This document shows, in pieces, positions 37,601-48,800 of a stretch of DNA of 64,000 bases (the stretch's first letter is position 1; every line of letters starts with the position of its first letter). Under the pieces are notes generated by a model. That model saw only the letters and a list, made by a program, of their open reading frames with translations, was not told where the DNA came from and searched no databases. Made by a program: the position numbers and the translations under genes. Source of the DNA: Eumeta japonica (taxonomy: Eukaryota; Arthropoda; Insecta; Lepidoptera; Psychidae); NCBI GenBank assembly GCA_005406025.1, contig BGZK01000280.1:1-64000 (forward strand), read 5' to 3'.

Positions 37601-40600
37601 GAATTCGTTCTGGTGTAGTGAGCTGTAGATTTAGGTGAATAATTAAGATGTCAAAAGGTGTATATGAGCATGGATTACGTGAAGGTAAAAAGAAATTAAA
37701 AAATTTGATTATTTTTTTGAGAAAATCGAGAAAAGGTGGTTTCCACCTTAATTCTCACTTCACTTTAGAAACAATTGACAAAACAGTTCACGTGTAGATT
37801 GTGTGCGGCCGCTGTCTCTCTTCTACTCGGACGCATCGGCCGATGCAGTGGAAGAAAGATAGCTCGTTCTGCGTTCTCGCTCGCACGCTCGGCTCCGGCG
37901 GAACGCGACAATGAGTCTTGTTTTTTCGTGCGTGCAGCCGGCGTTCATCGATTTATAAGACGTTATCACGTCAAAAACCTTTCTTTCGTAACCAATTTAA
38001 CAATGCTAATTCTAATATTGATGCAATAGTGTATCCCAATTTCGATTTTGAGTACCACGACAATTTAAAACGGTACATAAAAGACATATTTTATTGCTAA
38101 TTAAATGTCGCATATTCTAATAATATTGCACCGATGTTATATAACTCTAATTTCAACTACCAATGCCACAATTAGTAGGACAAATCATTTATTTTAATCT
38201 AATTTAATCTTGAGTGATCCAATAACGCGCCCATGTAGCCCGGATTCAAATTCCGAGTACCAGGACAACATGAAGTATTAAAAAGCAGTTCTTTTATAAC
38301 CGATTTAGTGTTGCAATATTCTGATAGTAATTTCCTGGTGTAACAACGATGCGGATTTCGAATACCAGAAATAATCTAATACCAATTCGGATTCGATTTA
38401 CCAGGATAACATACACAGGAAGCAGTACAAAATATCAATTTTATAACGAATCTCTTTTATAGTACTCCGATATTAATTACTCGATATTTTAAATAGTTCG
38501 AATTGCAATACGAATGCGGATTGAATTAAGGAGATTCGAAACGATTACAAAAATCTAAGTGTCGAGAGATGGCGCTGCTCACTTATATCACAGAAAAAAA
38601 TTTAAATTTTGTCCCAAATGCTAACTTGCGGTTATACTAACCCAGTTTCTCGGAAAGCTATTGTTTAGTTCGACACGTAAAAGCACAATTTATTCTAAAA
38701 TTATATTATGATTTTTCATACCGCAATAATAATACGGCAAAATTTTATTTGCCTCACAGTCCTTTTGGTTTTGTGAACTTATGTTTACTACATTGTTTTA
38801 ATTTCCTACAAACTGCTACCTCAAGTATATGTCGCATACGTAACTCGATAAAATCTATTTATTTAGAATTAATTTAATGATGGACTACACATGATACTTT
38901 TAAATTACACTCTGAACTTTTAAAAAACTAAATTTTATGTGTATGTGTTTCATTTACCATATGTATACATAATATATACTGTAGGGTAGTAAGTATTTTA
39001 AATGAAATCTAGTATGGAATACACTTTTGCATAAAGTAATTCATAGAATATTATCAATAATTCTATTTTTTTTACATCTTGATATCGGAGATGTGTATAG
39101 AACAACTCACTTCAGGACTGGACATCGTGACGATGGCCATGCTCATGTTGACGCGCATGGCGAGCCCCAACACCATGGCCAGGAACAGGAATAGCGCCTG
39201 CACATGTAGCGCCTGCACATGTCGCACGCCCAGCAGTCGCACTATACAAGAAGGATAATTCCATATCTAATTCCACCTCTAATTCCATAGATATTACATA
39301 GATAAAACACAGATATATCAGAGACACAGGTGGTATTTCCATGATAAACCGTTCTCACTACACTTTAAATTAGCACTTATGAACGTCAATCGACGGTTAA
39401 TAATGCCTATTATTATGTGCATATTTAAAGATATAGTTGTGCTGACATAAGCTCTCCTCCAATAGCTAAAATACGTATAAAGCATCTATTCTTCGTTTAC
39501 TATGTGTTCTATGACCATAGATATCATATCATTATTTTGAGAGGTAATTTAGTTGTGTTAAAAAAAATTAATGTATTCAACAATTTTTCAAAAAATACTG
39601 CTAAGTAGAATTATTATTTTAATACCATATATACTTACATTTATTTTGCTGATCAGTGAAATTAACTTTGTATATTTTTTCAATATTCAACCTTTTGCTA
39701 TATTCAACATTGGTTGTAATGATTAAACAGACAGCTCAATGGGCAGACACTAGTACTAGAAGCATTGTTTAAAGTTTTACAGTCTTTAATATGACATGAC
39801 ATATATAATAATATAAATTGCATTGCATACATAAAACTGTCATGACGAATTCGTTTTATAAGGACACACCCACCTATGATGCAGAAAGCGCGCCTACAAG
39901 CTTTATAGGCCTATACAACCGAATTAACAACTCCTAAATGATCTTTTAACCCATGCCCAGAATAGAAATGTCTAAAATGATTCTGACGACACACGAAAGC
40001 ATTATGAAGAAACTCGCATTTTAAAGAATGACTAGATCGGTTTTCAAAGGTCTTTGAAGTTCAATTATGCATTACGCCGGCGCTATAGAGTATACATGTT
40101 TACTCTTTGAAAGCAACAAAGGGATTTTTTATTCCCTAGATAAAGCGAAAACATTCTTTTGATTCTACGCGAAAATAGTTTCTGTTTCTGTTGGTTCAAT
40201 ACCTTATGATAATAGATGTAAATGCTAACAGCAGTGTGCTTCAACCTCTCATTTGAAATAATTAATTATTAACTGTTAAAGTTATAAACTAACACGTCAA
40301 AATATGTTGTCTTAACATCACAATCAGCAAGTTAGTCGTAAAGATATTGACATATGTGACATGAAATTAATATCACAAATACTAATGTCCCTAAGATTAC
40401 CTATATTTCGACATGTTTAGTTTTTAACTTGAACAGTTAGCAGTTAACCATCGCAAACGAAAGATGTAACACACCGCTTTAAATGTTAGAAATTCAAACA
40501 AAAAAAAACCTTTCACATAGCAATCACATATAAAGTAGATTTCGAAATATGATTTGAACCAATTATAGTATGAACTCTATATCCGAACAAGAATCAAACC

Positions 40601-42086
40601 TGACAAGAGTTACGATATAACCGACCGTAGAGAGACGAATAGCGCTTTTTGTGGGTTCCGTAACCAAAATGGCGAAAAAACAAACCCTTATAGTTTCGTC
40701 ATGTCTCTCTGTCCATACGCCACAGTCCGTAAGTCATAGGCATTTTACTCAAAAGCTACAAAATATATGTTAATGAAATTAGGAGTATAGACGTCTTGTG
40801 TAAGCCGCTACTTAGTTTAGTACTTATATATCAAATTAAATATTTCTAGGTAGGGGCACAACATGTAACAGAAGCTGAAAAATTTTTCTTCAGCAAACAT
40901 CAATGTGTCGTACATATTACGACAATTCTTTTAAAAACACTATAAGGTTTCTAAGTCATTTTTGGATTAACTGAATATTTCAAAAAATAATTGCTTTCAA
41001 ATTGATCTTAAAAATAATTATTGTTTTGTTCTTTTATTATGTCATGCCAACAAATCTCAGTGAATCATGGATGCATAAATTTATTATGTGTTGTATTAGT
41101 TGAGTTTTAGTATCTGTACATCTAAATGGAAAAACGGAATCCTTATAGGGTAACTCGAGAGTCGGTCTTTTGTCACATTCAATCTGCTCAGAATCTACTG
41201 GCCCTATTTAGTGGAAATTTAGTACATATAGGCATATCTTTGATCCAAACACAGATGTATAACGTAAATAGATGAATTTTAAGTTTGAGGGTCACTTTTA
41301 AAGGATAAAACTACAAAATTCAAAATGAAATGAAAATTAGCTAAGTGATCACCGTCATATCAAATGAAAGCGCTTATTGTAAGGATCTCGACATATTTTC
41401 CAAAATCTCGAATGTAGTTTTAAAGTTATTTAAGAAAATAGATGAAAATTGACCAATCCCCTTTGTCTCCGAAACACACTACGCTTAAATTTTAAAAAAA
41501 TATGCATAAAATAATTTTTAAAAGAAAATTTATTAGTAGTCAATAGTTCGCTTCGTTTCGGTCTGTTTCAATGTCCAGTATAAACTAACACTCGCTAAGT
41601 ACGCGAGAGCATTAGTGTATGTCGGTTTATTTTTATTTTTTTTCTATCGTAATCTTAAGGAAAACAATAAATAAAAATCGCCCAAGTGTAAATGGGGCTT
41701 ATACTAATAATCCGAAAACGAGTTTATGTGAAATAATTTATTTCAAGTGTTTAAAACAAATACATTGTATTTAAGTACAGAACCTTTATACACGTAAGAC
41801 CGGTTCGCACCTGACCGGCTTTTAAAAGCTTTGATGCGAGACAGAGGCGCAACCATCGGACAGCGTACATTGCGCCAAGCCAAAACAAGCAATAAGTTGT
41901 TGAGAACTATTTATAACGATATAACTAACAAATGAACAACGATTTAACTACTCAGCATTCCATGCGGGCTACGTGATTTAGTAAAGTATCAAACATGTTA
42001 CCGATGTATATTTACATTGCATACATTAAAACACACTACTCACAGGTGGCTTTATCATCACTATTAACAGCTGCGACCGACTTCAT
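28485..42086 (-). CDS. SLC17-type anion/phosphate cotransporter, tandem copy 2 (all ten exons; exon 4 frameshift)
   Basis: Full-length paralog of copy 1. Exons: 42086-42044, 39241-39111, 36630-36451, 36252-36112, 35233-35016, 33503-33354, 32843-32711, 30324-30200, 29558-29439, 28640-28485. All junctions are GT/AG with matching phase except for a 2-bp excess in exon 4. Without it the coding length is 1,395 bases (464 residues), normal for SLC17. With it, translation after residue 118 leaves the frame and stops at 35224-35222, giving about 168 residues. Family marks: RVNMSMAIV, CRVVQGLSQGF, YAGAQLGTALQ, NWGFWTLVTEIPSYM, DMAPRFAGALMGITN and SSERQPW. Twelve membrane helices are expected. Either a recent pseudogene, a null allele or a sequence error; the other nine exons look under constraint. 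Confidence 0.85.
28951..29001. repeat. Inverted repeat, 21-bp arms, one mismatch
   Basis: CATCCATGCAATGAG... at 28951-28971 pairs with ...ATTCATTGCATGGATG at 28981-29001 around a 9-bp loop, with one mismatch at the 15th base. It lies in intron 9 of copy 2. Confidence 0.9.
29439..29558 (-). CDS. SLC17 copy 2, exon 9 (TM11)
   Basis: 120 bp, phase 0. Reads LVHVDMAPRFAGALMGITNC and ISNIISLVAPLVAGMLLNDE, the DxAPxFAGxLMGITN signature of SLC17 transporters. Acceptor atacag, donor GTATGA. Confidence 0.9.
30200..30324 (-). CDS. SLC17 copy 2, exon 8 (TM9-TM10)
   Basis: 125 bp. Completes the split Gly of SNSIG, then HWGPAVMLIGLAHVPSNNLV, LAVVLLTCSIGINAGHYTGY and L, before donor GTGCGT. Matches the SLC17 GxxxP and INAG region. 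Confidence 0.88.
31300..31618 (+). mobile_element. Possible non-LTR retrotransposon 3' coding remnant
   Basis: Plus-strand frame MNENRLTKGIFKTNMRNEID then GKDRPRKLYEDRIGDLLKSG resembles the C-terminal RM-E-R-K ... GRPR-W-D segment of LINE polyproteins. Stops occur upstream. Weak call, made from motif spacing only. Confidence 0.4.
31728..31771. repeat. Perfect inverted repeat, 20-bp arms, 4-bp loop
   Basis: ATTGATACTGATAGCTAACA (31728-31747) and its exact reverse complement (31752-31771). Confidence 0.97.
32711..32843 (-). CDS. SLC17 copy 2, exon 7 (TM8)
   Basis: 133 bp, phase 0 to 1. Encodes the same 44 residues as copy 1 (NGVLSALPYIAIYLMSYPLG and onward to SNSI) with four silent differences. 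Confidence 0.9.
33354..33503 (-). CDS. SLC17 copy 2, exon 6 (TM7)
   Basis: 150 bp, phase 0. Reads VMPTPWRAIWTSLPFISLII, AHCGQNWGFWTLVTEIPSYM and SNVLGVDIKS, before donor GTGAGT. Confidence 0.9.
33504..35015. other. Intron 5 of SLC17 copy 2
   Basis: 1,512 bp against 479 bp in copy 1. It contains a hAT MITE and otherwise unassigned AT-rich sequence; the 63-codon frame at 33739-33930 is not recognised. Confidence 0.5.
34164..34301. mobile_element. 138-bp hAT-type MITE with perfect 8-bp target duplication
   Basis: Starts CAGTCCTGGATTTAT and ends ATAAATCCGCCACTG, imperfect terminal inverted repeats of the hAT form CAGTGGCGGATTTA. GCCAAAAG flanks it on both sides (34156-34163 and 34302-34309). 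The interior has AGGCCGCGGCCTAGGGGCGG. An 8-bp duplication is diagnostic of hAT transposition. Confidence 0.9.
35016..35233 (-). CDS. SLC17 copy 2, exon 5 (TM5-TM6 and central loop)
   Basis: 218 bp. In the conserved frame reads GAQLGTALQMLVSGFIMEAW, FYSNGVAGVLWIIGYFIFGA and SLGHVGEQK. In the shifted frame that follows the exon 4 insertion, the fourth codon is TAG (35224-35222). Confidence 0.88.
35234..36111. other. Intron 4 of SLC17 copy 2
   Basis: 878 bp, AT-rich, no features recognised. Confidence 0.6.
36112..36252 (-). CDS. SLC17 copy 2, exon 4 (TM4, 2-bp insertion)
   Basis: 141 bp against 139 bp in copy 1. The plus strand has GCGCACACACCGC near 36229-36240 where copy 1 has GCGCACACCGC (4090-4100). 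The conserved frame (CRVVQGLSQGFLYPSV, LISQWVPLEEKSRLG) is still open, but it is no longer in phase with exon 3 through the only visible acceptor (cggcag). Confidence 0.85.
36451..36630 (-). CDS. SLC17 copy 2, exon 3 (TM2-TM3)
   Basis: 180 bp, phase 0 both ends. Reads VYGWTVKTQSVVLSSFFWGY, IILQIPGGVMAARFGGGRLV and ends LLPLAADY at donor GTAAGA. Confidence 0.88.
36631..39110. other. Intron 2 of SLC17 copy 2
   Basis: 2,480 bp against 517 bp in copy 1. Holds the second 220-bp repeat (37755-37974) and AT-rich sequence. 38200-38560 has several GGATTCGAATT..CCAG-like phrases suggesting a degenerate local repeat. Confidence 0.5.
37755..37974 (+). repeat. 220-bp repeat, copy 2
   Basis: Pairs with 27405-27624 in the same orientation. 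Both end GACGTTATCACGTCAA. Confidence 0.85.
39111..39241 (-). CDS. SLC17 copy 2, exon 2 (TM1, with 15-bp duplication)
   Basis: 131 bp. Reads RLLGVRHVQALHVQALFLF, then LAMVLGLAMRVNMSMAIVTM and SSPE. HVQAL occurs twice because TAGCGCCTGCACATG (plus strand) is tandemly repeated at 39192-39206 and 39207-39221; copy 1 has it once. Confidence 0.88.
39192..39221. repeat. 15-bp exact tandem duplication within exon 2 of copy 2
   Basis: TAGCGCCTGCACATG twice. It adds HVQAL in frame near the start of TM1. Confidence 0.97.
39242..42043. other. Intron 1 of SLC17 copy 2
   Basis: 2,802 bp without exons. 40640-40740 and 41140-41290 contain GGGTTCCGTAACCAAAATGG-type segments seen in dispersed insect repeats. 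Confidence 0.5.
42044..42086 (-). CDS. SLC17 copy 2, exon 1 (start codon)
   Basis: Reads MKSVAAVNSDDKAT plus one base, then donor GTGAGT. Same 43-bp length as the copy 1 exon at 21104-21146. The Met is the first in frame in both copies. Confidence 0.78.
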
Positions 42087-42480
42087 GGTTGCGGGGAGAG
42101 ATGCCGAGGGCTCAGCTCGAGGACGACCCACAGACTTCAGTAGTACTAGAGGGTAACACCTTTACCAAGTTCAAACTTATGTCTTTTGCTGTCTAAATAC
42201 ACTGTCGATTGCATACAAATGTCTTATAATAATACCGCCTTTTCTAACTATGGAACAACCGGAACAAAGATCTATGGCATATCGGGATCGGACTTAAGCT
42301 GCAGGGTGTCGATCGTGAACACCTGGCAAATTGAAAAATATATAGAACGGGCAAGACGAGAGCGCGGCGCGCGCCCGAGTCGCATGTGGACGCCGAGCGA
42401 GCGCTCATCCGCACGTGGACGTCATCCGCTGTAGATAACGGATCACCGAAAAGACGCCAGAGGAGCCTTGAAGTTCAAGT
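42087..42480 (-). promoter_or_regulatory. GC-rich upstream region of SLC17 copy 2
   Basis: Counterpart of 21147-21550. Shares AAGACGAGAGCGCGGCGCGC and the following GCGCTC and GACGTCA-type segments; ATGACGTC reads on the minus strand at 42425-42418. Probably carries the promoter and 5' UTR. No TATA box or initiator could be fixed. Confidence 0.55.
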
Positions 42481-43638
42481 GCTGATAGCACCGACACTGT
42501 TTATGAAATCGATATCAGTTGTATAACTTCACGTATGTGTTATTTAATACTACGATTTGGCAGGCCATAGACATCTATAAACTAGCTAGCTGTTAATTTT
42601 CCATGTGCCAGAATAATAATGTTATTAACAATTACTTGAAGCTTTGTTTATAACAAAGTATGATTGCATATTTTGATAGGTTCGTAGCAACACTCGAAAG
42701 CAACCAACATCCATAAGAACGTCTACATCAAGAGCGTGATGTATGTATTTCAATAGCAGGATGTGTCTTCTTCAAGTCCCATTCCACTCTTCACACATTG
42801 TATCTCTACATATAAAGTAATTAAATTATTTCCAGAGGAATGTAAATACTAGTTTTCCGCTCACTCTCAAAAGTTTACTAGTGATTCCGTTCTCATTTAT
42901 CACCTTATTATTTTTCGATGGTTTGGGTACGATCCTAATCTTGTAAAAGCAGGGAGTCCATTGCTACTCAATAAGCCGACATTGGCAGGGATCCAATTTA
43001 ATTTCTTGCCATTAGTTACGTTGAAGCATTAAGTATTCATATATGTTTAAAAAAGTCTTATAGAAGCTAATACCTACAAGTCTTCTGTGTAATGTTAAGT
43101 TAGCTGAACTTAGAAGAAGTTTTTGTGTCGATGTGTATAACTGAGATAAAAAAAATTAATTTCCATCAAAATCCCTGGCTTCTACGAAACTATTCCGAGT
43201 CGATAGATCAATACCTTCGTCATTTGACTTTCTTTAGTACATAAGTTTTTCGCTACCACTTTGGAGCCTCAATTTTACTTGGTAGTTTCTTCCATTGATA
43301 TACATTTTAGAACGACATATGTCATACCGTACAACCTTGTAAATCTCTATTGATTATAGTTATGGAATCGAACATGTCAATGGAAGACTTCAAACACGTA
43401 TTTCACCTATGAGCTATTAATTTTAAAGCCTCATCGAAATATTTCTAAATTATGAATAGTTTTATAGAACGTATTTTTTATATCATCCACGGTTCCGCAT
43501 TTACCTAAGCATTTGAAAATATTTTGAAGTTTGCGATTAAATTTTAGGGGTATTGGATATTGGACAATTGTCCGGTGTCATAGAATGTTAAACCATAAAA
43601 AAAGAAACTTTTTATGTTTGTAACAATAATAATATATA

Positions 43639-43725
43639 CTAACGCCTATTTCCCAGAAGGGTAGACAGAAAATATAAATTTCTACATAGTACGGTCTTTG
43701 CGTATCTCTCTTGCTTCACTAGCAT
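43639..43725 (+). repeat. Dispersed repeat fragment (CCTATTTCCCAGAAGGGTAG type), copy 1
   Basis: Matches 55419-55510 over about 85 bp: CCTATTTCCCAGAA-GGTAG-CAGA-A-TATA and TCTTTGC-TAT-TCTCTTGC. Confidence 0.7.
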
Positions 43726-44179
43726 CGGATATTTAAGACTTGGCCCTTACTTGATATGGCACCAATATGGTCGCAATACCCATTTTAATATTTTTATCAA
43801 CAAACTGTCATTGCATCTTTACGGCTTAGTTACCATGATGAAGTATTCCTCTTTTCTTTCTGTGAGACTATTGAAGCTGACCGAGATTCATTTATTATAA
43901 GACTGCACCCTGAACGAGTTTACTGAAAAGAGTCTCTTTTTCAGCACGGATACACAATCTCTGCCCCCTTGAATTTTATTACCTAATTCTTAATAACCAG
44001 ATTCTTAACTTATTTCGTACATTTACTTCTTTTACATTGAAGTTTCCACTAAGTATTTTGTAGTGAGTTAGTGAAATATATAGGCAAAACATTTGAAATA
44101 TTTTTTTTTGCACAATACCTACTGCATAGTGTATATGTATGTAAAGTTTACGTGGTTGTCTATCACAATATTCAGAATT

Positions 44180-44865
44180 AAAAGTGAGCTTTTTATGGTT
44201 TCGTAGTCAACAATGGACTTTATTGTTTCGCTGTGTCTGTCCATTCGTCTATCTGTCCGTATGTAAATTTGTATGTCTGTCTGATCGTGACTTAGTTCAA
44301 AGACTTTGCACTAGTAAGTTAATTTTTTTTTTATTTTATTCCATAGTGGGAGATTATCTTACATAGCTCATTCAAAAATGTAGCAAGTTTGTTAAAATGT
44401 TTTTGACCTAGGGATCCTTTTATTACATATTAAAATTAAATTGCTAAATTTTGATAGAGTCATGTCCTTCACTTCCGGATAAATGGTTATTCTTGGATAT
44501 ATGATAAAATTCACGGTAGTAACATATATGACGAAATTAAAAAAAAAAAACTATCACAGCTGACCCGCAATGTTCTTAAACGTACTATCCAACGTAACCC
44601 CACACCATAAGATAGCCATAAAAAAAAATCGTTCCTACTTTATGTGTATGGGAGATATCTTAAAAAAAAAATTTTTCTAGATTTTATTCTTCTGCTTTTT
44701 CGACGTGATCAATATATATATATACACACCCAAATTACTATTCCTAGTACTAACTAGTACTAAGAGTCTTATAGCTAAACCGCGGACATACAAACACATG
44801 GACAGACGGACGTACCGGCACGGTAAAACATAAGGCTACCTACAGAGCCTTAAAAATAATGAATA
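44180..44865. repeat. Possible repeat with inverted ends (GTCCGTATGT type)
   Basis: The left end has TTATGGTTTCGTAGTC followed by CTGTCCATTCGTCTATCTGT. The right end, read in reverse complement, has TAAGGCTCTGTAGGTAGCC then CGTCCGTCTGTCCATGTG. Resembles a common insect repeat; boundaries are uncertain. Confidence 0.35.
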
Positions 44866-45290
44866 ATTACAAGTATGACATTTAAATTTGATTTTAGTTT
44901 TATAATTCCTATGTTTTTCTATATTACTGACTCTGATATTTTTAGTCGGATATTTGACACGTCACACATAAGTTTTTATATCGTCAAGATCCATACTTGG
45001 CTTCCATTATATGTTTGATTAAAGTGCGAACGTAACGCAAACCGATAAACAAAGTCACTTTTCATTTATTATATTAATAGGATATATAATACTGATTGAC
45101 ACTGGTTAGAAAAACACCATGGACATTTCATATATAGAACGTTTCTTTTTGACATATTTTACTGCTTAAAAGTCCCAATTAACAGTTTTTACTAAACGAT
45201 TAATAATTTTAATTTGCTTTGTAAAGTTCGGATTTTATAACAAACCAGTTATGTTCATTCATTAAGTTTTATTTTTATTGAGTATCGAAA

Positions 45291-45836
45291 ATGAACCGGG
45301 GACATCATGGCGACAGCGCCGGAAGTCGTGTCGTCGATTGCAGCTTAAAATCCAGGTCATCCCATCACGTTTTCAACGCGGCCGGTGAGAACGTCCAGTA
45401 CTACAGTGACTCGGAGTCTTTGGGAACCAAGAAGAACAAGACCCGCTATATCAACCCGGCTATATACGTCGAACCGGCGGATTCTGCACGCTCCTCTACA
45501 AGCTTACAGACGGATCCTTCTTCAGATAACCTGACACCCCACCCGCACGTGTTCACCAGTCGCAGCAACTCCACACCTTTCCTGACGAGCCGTGTCACCA
45601 CAGCGACCCCGAGTACTAAGAGGAAATCGTGCCGTCTCGGCGGAAGCGTCGGGGGCGCTTCAGAGAAGACGCCTCGTGAAAAGACGCCCCGCACCTACCG
45701 CGAAGACGGCAACGACACTTTCCGCTTGTCGGTCGCGTCGGTGTCCACCACCAACACCGCTAAAGAAGAACACGCACGCAACGAGCAGAAGAAGAGGGAG
45801 GCCTTCAAGGTGTGGCTTGCAAGGAAAGAACAAGAA
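45291..45836 (+). CDS. Coiled-coil gene, exon 1 (residues 1-182)
   Basis: Starts at Met (context AAAATGAAC) and runs 182 codons to donor GTAAGA. Disordered basic/Ser-rich N-terminus, then EEHARNEQKKREAFKVWLAR. The listed open frame continues past 45836 but only into intron. Confidence 0.88.
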
Positions 45837-48800
45837 GTAAGATTTTTCTTCATTTTCTTTTCAAATACTTGCAAAACGTTAATACAGAATACAGATGTAA
45901 AGTAACAGTTTTTGCTGTTGCTTTTCATTCAGTGAGTGATATTTCCGATAGGCTAATCCCCTTCCATCGAATATCCTATCTCTATCCGAGGCCAGCAACG
46001 CACTAGTGTCTCCTTTCGGGTTACGAGTGTCCATGGGCGGCGCTTACCACCAATTCTCTGATGACTCGCATACTCTTTTGCCGCTTGACAATACTATTAA
46101 GAAAAAGTGTATAATGTATATTATTCCATAAATAACTTTAAACCATTATCTTTATAACATTAATTTTCATTTTTTGACTGCTTAAATTTTATTACTCTAA
46201 TAGCGCAACGTAATAATTACATAATTTGATAGAGTGCGAGACGCACGCACTCTCAAAGGATTCCGTTGGTAAAATGATCAGAAGATGCCCTTACCTTTCT
46301 TTCCTTTGAATTTCACAATATTGAGCCAACATAAATATTACTATTTTTCCTTTAGCAACCTGCCAGAGGTAATATATAAAAAATAGGAATACCTTGTAAT
46401 TATAATATCCAAAATATCCTCTATGACATTTCTAAAATGTAATCCTTTATATGATCGGCTTTTTACCATATTAATAGGTTCAGTGTTTTCGAAAATAAGT
46501 GGAAAAATAACAAATTGGAAACGTTTCAAATTTAGTAACAGAAAAATATAAAATAACAGTTTGTCGGTATTTCTATTCTATTTACAAAAATGAACACAAT
46601 ATAATTCTTTTTATATAACTTTACTAGAAATTAGCCCGATGATCAAATCCAAGACCAAATCCAAATTATGCAGCGGCTCATATGTACATAAAATATATTC
46701 ATGCACAAAAGGCTTTATTCGCACAGACAACGAATTTACAGAAACGCGAGAAGGAGCGCCTTGAAAAGTTAAAACGTGACGCAACTCCACTGGTGACTCC
46801 GGAGCAGCGCGAACAAGCATTTCATCGGTGGATGGAACAGAAACGCGTACAAGTAATATTTAAATTTTGTTTAGCCATGACCGAAAGTGCCTCATATTAA
46901 GACAATTACCATTTTTTTTTTTACAGTACAGTTATATATACTTAAAGGACAATACACACGGTGAAAATACTAAAACATTTTACCTTAACACACTCAAATA
47001 CATTTTATCTTAAACCGTGTTTTATGATATCGCTCACCATGCAATCCAACTCAGGATCACACACGGCTAAGATAATATCCTAAGATAATACAGAGAGTGA
47101 TACTATTTAATAATAATAAATATTGTGTATTTGCGTCGTATCCACCGCTCTTAAAGCTATAAACTAAGATATAAATAAATATGTCTTTTTATGTCTTGCT
47201 TCTTTTTAATTGCTTATTTTTGTGAAAATGATTTGAGCGGCAGTCTTGTCCTAGCCTGCTATGTAAGTAACATAGGTAACAATTGACCACTAACTAACGT
47301 TTCCTATTAGAAATTAGTCGTATTTCAATAACTGCTCAGATAGCGTCACGTACAGCCAAATAACACTTCCACAAGGACCTAAATTTTCATTACTGCAAAC
47401 TATAGTGCTAACTTCACACCGGCAAAGATATTTGGCGGGAATTGTAAGAATCTGGAGAGTTTTTAAATCCCAATCTCACTCGCAGGAGGAGCGTCGTCGA
47501 GCTGAGGAACTGGCCAGGCGCTGTCGCGAGAGCGAGCGCCTGGAGCGCGAGCGCATGCGTCGCGACCGCGACAAGCAGGAGAAACTGGCGGAGTGGGTGC
47601 GGCGCAAGGAGGAGGCCATCAAAGGTAAGCTCGGTTATTGCTATCGACTGATGATTGTTGTTTTTGCGCAGCGGTCAACTAAACTGATAATTTTTGCTCA
47701 TTCTAATTCAGTCTAATGTGATAAATGCGAAATCAGCTCTACCCGCTTGTTACGCTTTCACAACTTAATCGATAAACTGGTTAGGGTAAAATAATAATGG
47801 AGAAAGCGTGAATTCCAAAAATAAGGATATGCTACTTTTTATTTAGCTGTCTGTTTGTCCGTATGCCTTCTTATAACTAAACAAAAATAAAATAATTATA
47901 ATTAATATATAGCATGTGATTGTGAAAGAGGAAAGTAAGAAAAATATGTATTCATCACAGGGAAAGGAAATGTTAAAACGAGCGTCGATCGACTTCGAAA
48001 ATAGAATCTAGATCAGAATTAGTAATAGCACCAATTATGTTAAATTAAGACGATCGAGTTTGTATGTTTGTGACGTCAAAATTACGCCAGCTAAGCTCAC
48101 ACTGACATCACCTTTACTTTACAACGATACACAGACCGGTTTTGAGTTAACACAATAGACCCGCTAAAGAAGGTTTATACGATGTAAAGATCAAAATCCC
48201 GATTAAGATTCCACATGAACAAAATCGTAAGCAAAAGCTGGTAAACAACAAAATCATTTATATTGAAAACGTTTAAGTGGCGTTTAGTCTTCAAGCAGGT
48301 ACAGCAGAGATTTAATACTATTTTTACAATTGCGTTTTTTTTAGGTCTAATCGGTATGCCGATAAAATGTGAGGAAATGGTACAGAAAAACATTCAATGT
48401 CCATGCACACGTAGCCGAGTTGTCAATACGTCGCCTTCAAACAAGGAGGTGCCAGGTGCGAATCCTGGTCACGGGCGAATTCGTTGATAAGTTTTGTCAT
48501 GAAATCAAATTTGATGTTAAGACATCAAATTTGATTTCATCACACTTTTGTTTGTGTAAGCACAAACAAAAAATTGTAGTGATGCATGCAATGACAGTTG
48601 ATCGTTACCAAAACGTGGTTCAGGAGAATTACTATAGTTCGAAAAGTTAGTTAAAAGTTCGAAAATGTGTAATTGAAATACCGCATAAAGTTGCCCAAAT
48701 GTCGGACATTTCTTAAATAAAATGTTATAACAATAACACTTTAATTTGACAAACATCTGATTAACCTCTTCAAATGTAATATATTATTCAAGTAGAGATT

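Larger units (their letters stand above)
42481..45290. other. Intergenic between the divergent SLC17 copy 2 and coiled-coil genes
   Basis: AT-rich. Two dispersed repeat fragments are listed separately. No gene was seen. Confidence 0.5.

Noticed and set aside
45446..45694. 82-codon minus frame opposite the coiled-coil exon 1
   Set aside because: Antisense shadow of a long, spliced plus-strand coding exon.
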